A DNA stretch of 64,000 nt from Mya arenaria. Its lineage: Eukaryota > Mollusca > Bivalvia > Myida > Myidae. The notes below the pieces were generated by a model. It ran no database searches. It saw nothing but the letters and a program-made list of their open reading frames with translations, and was not told the origin of the DNA. The stretch is taken from NCBI RefSeq assembly GCF_026914265.1, contig NC_069135.1, positions 10,824,887-10,888,886 on the forward strand. Reading direction: 5' to 3'. Every line of letters starts with the position of its first letter. The first letter of the stretch is position 1. The position numbers were made by a program, and so were the translations under genes. Shown one piece after another: positions 41,601 through 49,510 of this stretch.

Positions 41601-44600
41601 ATTGTATTGTGTTTGCTGTTTCGTAATTAATGGATATCTTGATATACTTCAGTTGTTACGTGTTTGGAAGAAACACTAATAGAAACTTTGTCCTGTGTTG
41701 CGACATTATTGCGTTTGATGGATGGCAAGGTATATATTATTGTTTTTTATTGCTTTTACATCAGGGAAGAGAGATATCATGCCATATTGAAGTCTGCTCT
41801 AGGCATACGTATTTACAATGCCACGTAGTTGTGGGAAAGGCTATGGTATCTCTTTTTTTTGAACATCATCTTGTAAAATCATGATAAAGCTATGATAAGA
41901 AACTAATTTGAAATGCATAGGGAACAGAGTATCGCGGCTTGTTAAAACATTTCCAATTTATGTTATTTTCATCAAGCCCTTGACATTTTATAAAATGATA
42001 AGAAGAATCGTTATAGGGAATGATATTCGTTATTATGTTCACTAGTTTCAATTGCAAAATAGCACAAAGAACATATTTCACAAAGTTCATTGTTCTTCAA
42101 TAAATACCTGTTATTCTGCACGTAGGGATTAAACCTTTTAAACCCGTTATAGATTCCTTAATCAATGGTGAATAATTTATCGTCTCAACAGCCACTGTAA
42201 ATTTTGAATATACGGCAATTGTGATATTCTATAAACCAGCTGTTATTTTATTTCCATCTTTTGCACACTAAATTAATCTTACAATGATATAATGAATATC
42301 GGAAACAAGTAATTGAAAGAATAGTTTACCATTAATCTTTCCATGCCGAGTACGAGAATAACAGCACTACTTGGGGAACTCAATCGCTCACAACTTTCGA
42401 AATGTTGTGTCATAAATGTTGGTCAAATTATGTTGCGGAATGTTGAGATAAACATAATTATGTTTTTCTGTTAGATATTTGTTCTAAAATACTAAAACAT
42501 GTATGATGGAAAATTATACAGTTATAACCACGGTTCAAATAAGTATTTGAAAAGTCATTTAGTCGATCAGTAAACATTCAAACATTTAACAAAGACCTGG
42601 TTTAGGGGCTCATGGTACAAGGCTTAACATTCATAGATTTGGGAATGCCTTGATAAGGCCAGTCGAAGGCCACGACCAAAATCCCGTTCCAGCTATCGAA
42701 AAGAAACATGGAACGTTTATGTACTTGATATTGGTTTTAATAATTGTCGACTTATATCCCTTGTTCGACAGACTATTTCTCACAAGCTAGCGTTTGGTCT
42801 GCAGAGTTTTCGTTGTTTTCGAAATAGTTTTAAGTAAGGTTAAGATAATTAGCGAAGAGTTTTGTTTCCGCAAGTAGTATGCATAATCAGCATTATGTTC
42901 AATGAATGATAAACATAGCAACTTTAGTATGTATTCCATAAGCGTTAACTATTTATATTACTTCATGCGCAAAACATACTCGATAGCGCCACCACTACTC
43001 GACAGCGCCATCACTAGGGCAACAGCGCTACCACTTTGATAAATATGTGCATTTTTCCTTTTTAATAAGTGCTTATTAGTTTTGTTGTGTTCCGGCATAG
43101 GTACTTTATATAACATTTATGTTTGCATGCGTGAGAATGTTCTTACGGGGGTGTAAACACCGAAATGTACTTGCTATGCAATCAGATCCCAAAATATGCA
43201 CAAGTCTGATTCGGGAGAAAAGCTCCTGGCACCACAGTTTGCACAATATTGAAACGAAATAGTAACCAGCCTACAGTAAAATTGTTCTTACACGGTACCA
43301 CATTCTCCGATTTTCGAAATATGTCCATTAAATGAAATTACCAAATAAAATATAAATCATACTCAAGTTTGTCCATGTATTCATAGGGCAACACTCCACC
43401 ACCGAAGTGTCGACAGCTCTTTTTCTTTGCACCACCGTAAAGTGGTGGAGCTGGCGTTTACAGGTCGTGTTTTAGAGTCAAGGGATATACATTATAATGC
43501 TTGGTGGAAGGGGTTACATTAATCGGTTATCGAGCTTATAAAGCAGGAAGTATTCCAAGGCGGTACCTTACAATCCTTGATAAACACCTCTAGTTATATA
43601 TCTAGTGTAGTATATACTATATTAAAAAACTAGGGATGTTTATCAAGGATTGTTAGTTACCGCCTTGAAACGATCAGTAAAATGTCAAATCGACGTCATT
43701 TTGCTTCTGACACCAAAGCAATTGGTTAAAACGGACATAAAAAGAAGTATTTCTTCGGTTTTTGCGGTTTGAGGACTAGTGTAAAATAGTCAAACAATCG
43801 TCTTTGAGATTCATCAAGCAAATCTAGTAAAGTCAGTGATCAGAGGTTTGGTGCTCATAAAGCGAACTGTCTCCTCAGTTTCAACGAACATCGCTTTAGA
43901 CACGAACGATGCTTTGAGTAGCAGAAAATATTCTAAAGAACATCCAAGTCGCTGTGAAAATAAGTTTGAATGTCTGGTTATGTGATTTGTATACATCTGT
44001 TTGCGGTGTAATTGAATATGGTCCTCCCTGTATAGAATGGCTCTTTGCTTTTTTCTGGTGTCACTATACAGTGGTTACTTTTACCCCATTTCACTTTTTT
44101 CGATATTAGTAATTAAAATTCCTGAAATGGAGTCACTGTTAACGATATATTTTGTGCGGAGTCACTTTTAGCCTTTCTCTGTAAAATCATTTGTCAATAT
44201 CCATTGCCCGGGTCAATGCATTGTTATTCTTTAAAACCAAATACGCGGTTGTGTGGCACTGGGTTCTATGGACACACGTCTAGTTTGGATACAGAGAGCC
44301 AAACTACTCGACTGCATGTATATCATATCTTAATCATTTTGTGAAACGCATATTTATATTAATCATTTCCATTTTCAGGGCTCCATATAATCCAAAAAAC
44401 ACTGTGATCAAAAGGATAATTGCATTGGAAGGAGATTCAGTTAGGTAAAAACAATCACATAAAACATTGGATACATATGCAAACTATCTTTTTTGTGAAT
44501 AACATATCGTTGTAAGGGACTATTAATTGTAGTTGGTGTTGGAAACACCGTAAAGTTAATGTGTTAATGCGTCATAACATTTTGATGCTCTTGAGTGCAG

Positions 44601-45326
44601 TGTTGATTACATTTATTTTCTATGCACTGATTGGCTGCCTCAGACTTACTACAAATTCCATACAAAACACATTGATTAGTTAGCGTTTTAACCGGAGTCA
44701 TTTTCTCAAGCATTATCTACTCTGTTTTTGTGTGTATATTTCAGCCACGTCAACAGTGATGATGTTTGGGTACGTGTGCCGCGGGGGCAGTGTTGGGTTG
44801 AGGGGGATAACCCACGTTTCAGCAAAGACAGCAATTCATACGGACCAGTAAGTTTCCACCAATAAACACCAGTCATGAGTATTACAGCTGGCTTATAAAC
44901 ATAAATATGCATGCAAAGTGTAAACAACGCGTTATTGTCAAACGTTTGACATTCAATATATATATATCTGAATGAAATTTGGAATAAAATATCTTGACTA
45001 TAAATTAAGGTTTATTTTAGTTCAGTATATTTATTATTTAAGGTGACTTTGGAGTTGATTCAGTCCCAACCGACCCGCATTATGTGATATTATCATCTTA
45101 AGGACTTCTATGACAAACAAAAGCTATCCTTGTTTTCTCTATATTCCAGGTGCCTCTTGGGTTGATTCAGGCCAAAGCGACTCACATTGTGTGGCCCCCA
45201 CGTCGCTGGTGCAAACTTAACTCATCCAACAATGAATACTCACTGCCTCCTGACAGGGTGATGCCAAATCATATAACTAGCAGCCACAATGACTATAATG
45301 GGAGACCCTGTACAACTGTGATATAA
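20661..45326 (+). CDS. IMMP2L: mitochondrial inner membrane protease subunit 2
   Basis: Clear coding exons, all GT-AG and in phase: 23852-23962 (exon begins 23817), 25058-25161, 44379-44444, 44745-44847, 45150-45326 (TAA). They give 186 aa; human IMMP2L is about 175. The protein is an S26-family signal peptidase of the inner membrane that removes sorting peptides from intermembrane-space proteins. An N-terminal hydrophobic segment (about residues 8-22) precedes the nucleophile motif VEGVSMQ (Ser35). KRGDIVTL follows at about 65-72, then the general-base lysine motif IKRIIALEGD (Lys83), and WVEGDNP and DSNSYGPVPLGLIQAKATHIVWPP, as in the family. The catalytic Ser/Lys pair is intact. An optional first exon 20661-20679 (ATG, donor GTAAGT) joins in frame and would add 18 residues. 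The 19.2-kb intron 25162-44378 hosts an antisense LRRN gene and many repeats. Confidence 0.93.
21880..23620. repeat. tandem repeat of about 130-160 bp
   Basis: Landmarks such as ACCCAGGAACTTCATACTTG and GATCAGTAGGTCAAAGGTCA recur at 22935, 23095, 23228, 23373 and 23531, spaced 133-160 bp. It lies in the intron before IMMP2L coding exon 1. Arrays with this sequence flavour are common in bivalves and other aquatic invertebrates. It is interrupted by the element at 21999-22822. Confidence 0.75.
21999..22822. mobile_element. 824-bp TIR element with TA target duplication
   Basis: The left terminus CAGTGGAAACTCACTAAACC is the exact complement of the right terminus GGTTTAGTGAGTTTCCACTG. TA dinucleotides flank both ends (21997-21998, 22823-22824). 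CCGGTTTAGTGAG-type subterminal motifs recur inside both ends. No transposase frame remains. The CAGTGGAA start, TA target and repeated subterminal motif fit a non-autonomous pogo/Tigger-like element of the Tc1/mariner group (inference). It is inserted inside a unit of the tandem repeat: joining the flanks restores CATACTTCATACTTGG. Confidence 0.85.
24034..24860. mobile_element. 827-bp TTAA-flanked MITE
   Basis: The termini GGTAGCACACCCCTA and TAGGGGTGTGCTACC are perfect complements flanked by TTAA at 24030-24033 and 24861-24864. The interior is AT-rich and non-coding. A minus-strand tRNA-like piece with a perfect B box (GGTTCGAATCC) lies near 24740-24800. Sits in the intron between IMMP2L coding exons 1 and 2. 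Confidence 0.85.
26141..26437. mobile_element. 297-bp TTAA-flanked MITE
   Basis: Flanked by TTAA at 26137-26140 and 26438-26441. The termini AGCTTCACTCTCACAGAT and TCTATGAGATTGCAGCT are imperfect complements. No coding capacity. Its sequence resembles a TTAAAGCTGCACTCTCACAG-type element that I recall as frequent in bivalve genomes. It differs from the other two TTAA families in this window. Confidence 0.75.
26540..26735. repeat. interspersed fold-back repeat
   Basis: GCTGGCTGATCAGGGTC on the left is answered by GACCCTGATCATGCCAGC on the right, each followed by CACTGTTC. This gives a partial hairpin typical of a dispersed element. No coding potential. Confidence 0.45.
27029..27540. repeat. 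three tandem units of about 170 bp
   Basis: Units start near 27029, 27199 and 27367 with TGTAAACAATTGCTTGTGAA-like sequence. Each contains GATATCCATTAGAGCTC and CCATGCATGCCTAGATTATG. Non-coding, within the large IMMP2L intron. Confidence 0.75.
27600..27975. repeat. probable interspersed repeat
   Basis: The stretch contains AATTATGCCCCTGGGATCAA at the left and ends with GGCCCTTTTGGGCCTCTTG, a palindromic tail that I associate with dispersed invertebrate repeats. Family not assignable by eye. Short open frames here are not credible genes. Confidence 0.35.
29630..31230. repeat. degenerate GGTCACTATCTACT tandem array
   Basis: Roughly 20-35-bp units built on GGTCACTATCTACTAAAAGC and ATT, with much length variation, run for about 1.6 kb in the IMMP2L intron upstream of the nested gene. 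A short matching stretch reappears at 49111-49250 in the duplicated region. Confidence 0.8.
30594..30861. repeat. four homogenised 67-bp units
   Basis: Units start at 30594, 30661, 30728 and 30795, with the next boundary at 30862: an exact 67-bp period. The units are almost identical (CACTGGCTACTACCTATTTA, then ACAATAATGGTTTATAACTG). They sit inside the older, more degenerate array, so this is a recent local expansion. Confidence 0.9.
32223..32261. repeat. perfect 15-bp inverted repeat (hairpin)
   Basis: The arms AATTTCATCCAACAC (32223-32237) and GTGTTGGATGAAATT (32247-32261) are perfect complements around a 9-nt loop. No neighbouring feature explains it. It may be the tip of an interspersed element. 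Confidence 0.6.
34321..34326 (-). promoter_or_regulatory. poly(A) signal of the LRRN-type gene
   Basis: TTTATT on the plus strand reads AATAAA on the minus strand, about 220 bp after the stop codon. The pseudogene copy keeps an AATAAA at a similar distance (51849-51854). Confidence 0.5.
34547..36742 (-). CDS. LRRN-type receptor, intronless, nested antisense in IMMP2L
   Basis: Single exon, 731 aa. The open frame extends 7 codons further to a GTG, but the first in-frame ATG after an upstream stop is at 36742, so I start there. Order: signal peptide (about 1-28); LRRNT with Cys46, 50, 52, 75; 12 leucine-rich repeats (about 92-375, such as LDLSHNEIVQI); LRRCT with NPVRCDC (Cys391, 393, 423, 446); one Ig domain (Cys470, Trp482, DSGTYEC Cys522); one fibronectin III domain (about 541-635); one membrane helix (about 653-674); and a 57-residue tail with tyrosines, ending SNFDEY. 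Twelve LRRs + Ig + FN3 + TM is the LRRN/NLRR family design, and length fits (vertebrate about 708-716). LRFN and LRIT proteins have fewer LRRs. Expected role: cell-surface adhesion or signalling in neurons. Orthology to the LRRN group is likely; assignment to one vertebrate paralog is not possible. Confidence 0.9.
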   Translation of the reverse strand: MEVQMYLLTILGYMCAITFTGITGVAAKDNIVGNDSSSRSWFTSQCPRKCTCDKRQLSLARHNIPSNKFLYTVDCSGEQLTSPPSSLPENTEVFFIANNSFGTIKLLSKSDSLLYLDMSNSSLESISGIRFFAQYPQLKYLNLKRNSLKTVPNDTFNKLDHLLTFDLSFNDLENMYSESLLGLKNLKSLDLSHNHLKTVTSTWFSSMYELRELDLSHNEIVQIEMNSFQNLENLNLLNLSNNKIRRIGHSAFNVLKSLFVLDLGTNCLQFVPTIQLQSTYLLKKVSLNGNLIHKLHPGDFNNISVISLTLSFMNELTVVEKFSFQNMQYLTNLEMHDNPKLMFIDGNAFKNVPKLKTLYFHNNRLSVLPSGLPQSVPSLQDVHLYHNPVRCDCNALWIRDLVEEAKEHNFSKPFFSHPNFIKCAYPINVTGLSLPEVDESQFSRVCAPVTLPSFHENYTLGLGEELRLECHSYGIPSPQLIWLLPNGSEISNSTSSRKIEIIDKYNLVVRFLSVEDSGTYECKARNEVGFDISSTKVTVTNKPVRLVLLNLSVDYISLTWNGTQHNSMISDYQLHYKEIKGVDNQTQSSYRILPLDPQYRSYKVTHLKPGTNYEFCLVYVYDTEYYKVDCETFATKSKYLYQSAIKKIVSEQIIAGVCTALGITMAIACMVTLVRKFRIHKDYELPYGAGDEPEGIHIPLQNVYNPLSTPLCSSKTSLLSTHTSKSNFDEY
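37053..42300. repeat. intron block duplicated at 53.08-58.12 kb (parent copy)
   Basis: This non-coding intron segment begins TTCCATTGTTTCTATCAGAT and is collinear with 53078-58115. Matches include TTCACTAAATGTTTGCACTA (38889 and 55070) and AGCAATTATTATGTCATT (41490 and 57421). Identity over a 198-bp sample (38897-39094 versus 55078-55275) is about 89-90% by hand count. Together with 33.19-36.8 kb and 42.7-45.4 kb it is the parent locus of the duplication. No coding region is supported inside it. Confidence 0.85.
37626..37995. mobile_element. TTAA-flanked MITE, second copy
   Basis: 370 bp between TTAA sites at 37622-37625 and 37996-37999, homologous to 18850-19365 but shorter. The duplicated block lacks it: 53605-53608 has a single TTAA at the matching place. 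Confidence 0.8.
42982..43035. repeat. three short GACAGCGCCACCACT-like units
   Basis: Three successive copies of about 20 bp (AGCGCCACCACTACTCG and close variants). Minor low-copy repeat. Confidence 0.5.
43553..43671. repeat. 119-bp fold-back element
   Basis: Two arms of about 43 bp (43553-43595 and 43628-43671) are near-perfect complements; core ACAATCCTTGATAAACA versus TGTTTATCAAGGATTGT. They flank a short TA-rich loop. One arm plus 3' flank (GATCAGTAAAATGT) recurs at about 54165-54245, inside extra DNA of about 0.6 kb in the duplicate, so this is a dispersed element. Confidence 0.7.
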
Positions 45327-45368
45327 CTTGAGTGTTCATTATGATGCATTTGTTAATGTACATATTTT

Positions 45369-45374
45369 AATAAA
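45369..45374 (+). promoter_or_regulatory. IMMP2L: poly(A) signal of IMMP2L
   Basis: AATAAA 43 bp after the IMMP2L stop codon. The relic of the last exon keeps a similar TGAATAAAAAAC about 170 bp into its own 3' region. Confidence 0.7.
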
Positions 45375-45399
45375 GACCCTTTAGACCCGTTTTCTGTTG

Positions 45400-47685
45400 T
45401 TATAACCAGTGGAACACATAGTCCGATCGTGAATGGGAGCCCCTTCAGTGTTTCTTGTTACATCCGAACGTTAGGAATTTAGATAGATCTTTCTAGATTG
45501 TCCGTTTACTAAATGTTGAAAAATTGGACGTCTAGTTCCCCGTCGGGCAATAAATTGATATAAAATAAATACAAGAATATAAATAAACAAGAATTGAAAG
45601 TATCGCCCAAGAAAACATTGAAGAAATCTCCGCTATGACAGAAACACTGATAGTTATTTATCGTGATTGATGGTCTAAGATTATTGTCTTTACCATGTCT
45701 TTCCTGCAGATGTTATTCGTTTAATGCTTCACAATTTATTTCCGTCGACACTCAAGCAGATGTCTTATTGACAAATGATTATCTTTTGAAGATTTTCGTT
45801 GAAGATACTCTTAAAATGATCAAAAGTTACGAGCGCTCAAAAAAGTTTTAAATGATGACATGTGGACAGGTTCATTCGAGAAAGCTGAGTTTGTTATATA
45901 AAATAATCATGTATTATCATAATATGCATAGCTCTGTTTATCAAAGCACCAAATGTCCGCCTATTATAGCTTAAAAGAACATTTATATCAATATTAATAT
46001 CTGAATTAATATAACATTTTTTTAAGGTGGATGTTCTTATCTGTGAAATGGGTTCTTAATTTGCAGTATTGTGATAACACAATTAAATATTGTCCGTCAT
46101 GTGGGGCAATAACTCTTGCTTGAAACCACCATAATCAGTATACCATTTTTGTCACACGAATCTGTAGCAAAAATACAACAAACAGATTAAAACATTCTAT
46201 GCCATGTCTACCTGCCTTGAGTATAGATTTAAATACTCTTTGTAACAGTTTTTTTTTTACTTTAATAGGTACGTTTTGAGACCAGAACAACCTCGAATGA
46301 GAAGTTTCATTAAATAACTGCAGTGAAATGTCATACAAAACCCACTAATGATTATCAATATTTAAACACAGCTTGATGGACGATGGACTGTGTATAATAA
46401 CCACCATCTAACAGCTAAAGCTATCCACTGTCAACCGCTTTTTTGGGATATTGATTATGAAGCCCTTATACCTACATTTATTATTAGCTGGTATACCACA
46501 ATGCGATGTCTTGTCGTTTCAAGATTTCATTTACCCCCAACCTTATTTTCTGAATTGTTCGTGCAAAAACATATAAGGATAAAGTGTTGAACAAATCTAA
46601 GAAACATCTGGTCAGCTTAAAACCTAAATTACATGCTGAAATGAGAATCAAGTTGTTTTGGGGATGACAAACCCTTTTTGCACAAAATACATACGTAAGG
46701 TTTAAACACTAGAAATATTTTTTTGATAAGATATTTGGCTTACATATTTATCTCGACAATAAGGAGAATGAAAAAAGAGCTGTTTTACACACCCCGGTGT
46801 CGGTGTCGGTGGCTGAGTAAAGTTTTTTTTTTGCTGAACCCGTCCGTTCAATTCAAACATATTGATTAATTTGTGATGACCTTCACCAAACTAAGTTATA
46901 CAACTCTATAATAACAATATGATAGTCAAAAACCTTTCATGAAAGCAATGTTGTGTTTATAGCCACCAGTGTATTCATTTAACTAATGATCGATTGACCA
47001 ATACTTTTGGTGAGCCCGATCAAGCAAATACCGTTGTTCTCATACCATCCATGGATGTATTTTTTGCGCCAGAAAGATCTACCTTCTGGAATATTTTTTT
47101 TTTTTTTAGAAAAGGTTTTTCATCCAGTGTTTAGATGGTTGTTCGATGTTTGTCTGCTGTCGGCTTTAGCAGTTTTCATGGTGTTATGGTTTCGTTAGAG
47201 TATTAACTTCATATATCAGGCTTAAATCTTCTTTGTAGCTGGCGTTTTCAGTCTACGTTTGCCGTACTCGGCAATCACTAGTGGAATACAGCCAGAACTG
47301 TGCTAGACAAATTATGTTTTTTTCTTATCCGAATAGATGTTGCTTTATGACCATCAATAAGGTTTTGCTAAAACCGTATGTTGCCTTGTTTGTATCAGGC
47401 TGATTTGTTGTATTGTTGTTTTGATTGAATTTGAATATTTGTTTGTTTTAATACAGACGGTGTTATCATGAAATCAGTGCACTTATCAATTGCGTTAACA
47501 TATTTTAAATGCAACTAAACTGTGATCTCTAGTCAGTATAATTATTATTCAATTTCAATGGTAGATTTTAGATTAAACTAAAAAAAATCTTGTCTTTATG
47601 TATTACTTTCCAAAAGCAAACATTCTGATTAAGATCTCCGCTGCTTCATACAAAATGGGAACCCTTTTCATTTTCTGCCACTGAT
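45400..47685. other. no supported gene
   Basis: AT-rich sequence between the IMMP2L poly(A) site and the first duplicated relics. Short open frames (60-67 codons) lack splice context or recognisable content. CGGTGTCGGTGTCGGTGG near 46795 is a small local repeat. Confidence 0.5.
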
Positions 47686-47689
47686 GTAT

Positions 47690-47880
47690 GCGAGTATGCT
47701 TTATTAGGATACCAGTATTTAATGTTTACTGAGTCTCATTTGTTCAATACGATCACAATTTGTAACGTACAATGTTGATAAAGCCCATCAAACGGATTTT
47801 AATTAAATTGAAAAGTGCTGGGAAATCAATAGCAATTATTATGTCAGTAGCATGTTTCAGTAGTCATTGTATTACTTACT
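47690..47880. repeat. relic of intron block, third partial copy
   Basis: AATGTTGATAAAG and GCAATTATTATGTCA here match both 41420-41510 and 57356-57440. It lies directly before the IMMP2L exon relics, so part of the locus seems to have been copied more than once. Confidence 0.5.
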
Positions 47881-48020
47881 CAGTTGAATTTAGATACAAC
47901 AGAAGTCACGATTCGAAGTTTCGAATGTAAAATATAACACGACATAAAGTTTGGGTAGCTTTTCTTCGTAATATTTTAACCAAGAAAATAAAACATCCTT
48001 GTTAGGTGTATATAATTCAG

Positions 48021-48101
48021 CTACGTCTACAACCATGATGTACGGATGCCTATGCCACGGTCCAGTGTTGGATTTGGGGAGATCCAAGCAACTTCGGACC
48101 G
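48021..48101 (+). pseudogene. relic of IMMP2L coding exon 4
   Basis: Similar to 44745-44847: the preceding intron end (ATTCAG), then TACGTCTACAAC, ATGATGT, GCCACGGTCCAGTGTTGGAT and TTCGGACCG align with the real exon. About 22 bp have been lost (81 versus 103 bp) and the donor is changed to GGTTTGG, so it cannot replace the real exon. The downstream intron also aligns (TATATCTGAATGAAA). Confidence 0.75.
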
Positions 48102-48649
48102 GTTTGGTTCACGCAAATACACTCGCTCAAGTGTATTAGAAGATGCATGCACACTGTAAAGAACGCTTTATTGTCAGGTTTCACATACAATGTATATCTG
48201 AATGAAACTCTGAATAAGTTATAAATGTCTTGAATTTAAAATCAGTTTCAACTCAGTTTTGTTGTAACGAAGCTTATGGGTAATGTTTTGAAGAAACTCA
48301 GGATTTCTGTTTTATTATATGCCAGTTTAAAAAAAAACACGTCCAGTGCCTTGCCCGCTCAATAACTCTAAAAGCCTTTTTCTATTCATCCTTACATGGT
48401 GATAACGTGTATGGTATACTATATTGGACGCTCAAGTCACTCGATAATAATCGCAATTTAATTATGGAAATTATCTGAAATTTGTCAGAATCTGTATGGG
48501 CATAATATGTTTGTCCGGTTTGATAACCAGCCAAGTTGCCCAGGGTTATAATTTCAAACACTTTTCACCAAACTTTGTGCCCTAACCTGGTAGAGGTCTT
48601 TTTGTGGCAGTTGCTAAAGAGCTTAGTTATACTTATTTTCTATAGTTTC

Positions 48650-48830
48650 AAGGCGTCGCTGGTGCGGACTTCTCTAACAGTGAATACTCAGTAATCTCTG
48701 AAAGGGTAATATTTTAAATCAAATAACTAGCAGCCATACTGGCTATACTGGTTTTGTTAAGATTGTAGTGTTCATTATGTGTTATATGCGTGGTTGTATA
48801 TTGTCATATTTGAATAAAAAACTGAGACAA
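48650..48830 (+). pseudogene. relic of IMMP2L last coding exon and 3' UTR
   Basis: GGCGTCGCTGGTGC, AATGAATACTCA-like sequence, ATAACTAGCAGCCA and GTGTTCATTATG match 45200-45340 in order, running into the 3' UTR with an AATAAA. The acceptor and the first 50 bp of the exon are missing and in-frame stops are present. Confidence 0.78.
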
Positions 48831-48884
48831 ATTTTTCAGTTTTGATAAATGTTGTCAGGTAAAAGTAAGTTTTCATCTAAAGTC

Positions 48885-49084
48885 CTCACTCACTCACTCA
48901 CTCACTCACTCACTCACTCACTCACTCACTCACTCACTCACTCACTCACTCACTCACTCACTCACTCACTCACTCACTCACTCACTCACTCTCACTCACT
49001 CACTCACTCACTCACTCACTCACTCACTCACTCACTCACTCACTCACTCACTCACTCACTCACTCACTCACTCACTCACTCACT
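48885..49084. repeat. TCAC tetranucleotide microsatellite
   Basis: About 50 copies of TCAC with one phase slip (ACTCTCAC) near 48990. The open frame of Leu-Thr-His-Ser repeats is an artefact. It lies between the exon relics and the inverted pseudogene. Confidence 0.95.
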
Positions 49085-49110
49085 TTTTTCTAATCTGCGA
49101 CGTTCCTTAA

Positions 49111-49250
49111 TTACACATGCATTTAGCACTATCTACTTAATGTTTTGGTCACTTTCTACTTAAAGCACCGAGCACTATCTGGGCACTTTCTACTGAATAA
49201 CAATATCTTCTCAAAGCACTGGCCACTAGCTTGTTACTTTCTACTAGAAT
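49111..49250. repeat. fragment of the GGTCACT array in the duplicate
   Basis: AGCACTATCTACTTAATG, TTGGTCACTTTCTACTTAAA and GCACTGGCCACTAGC resemble the array at 29630-31230 in the same orientation. It supports the view that the copy once included intron sequence left of the nested gene. Confidence 0.6.
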
Positions 49251-49510
49251 TAATTGTATGTTTCATATCTTTTTTCCAGAATCTAGCAGAAATTAACAGA
49301 GAACCTATTTTGCATGAACCAGAATTTGAAAATACCTGCATACACAATGTGAATGGATTTATTTCCTTGATATAATGGTATGAGAGCCATAGTGAGTCAA
49401 TGAAAAGAGAAACAAAATTACAGCTGAGTATAATGATGCCAAACATACATGTGGTAAAATGAAATTATGGTTCCAGAAATACATCATCAGTAGGATTTAT
49501 TTAAGTAATT

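Noticed and set aside
48849..49163. Leu-Thr-His-Ser repeat protein
   Set aside because: It is a translation of the TCAC microsatellite.
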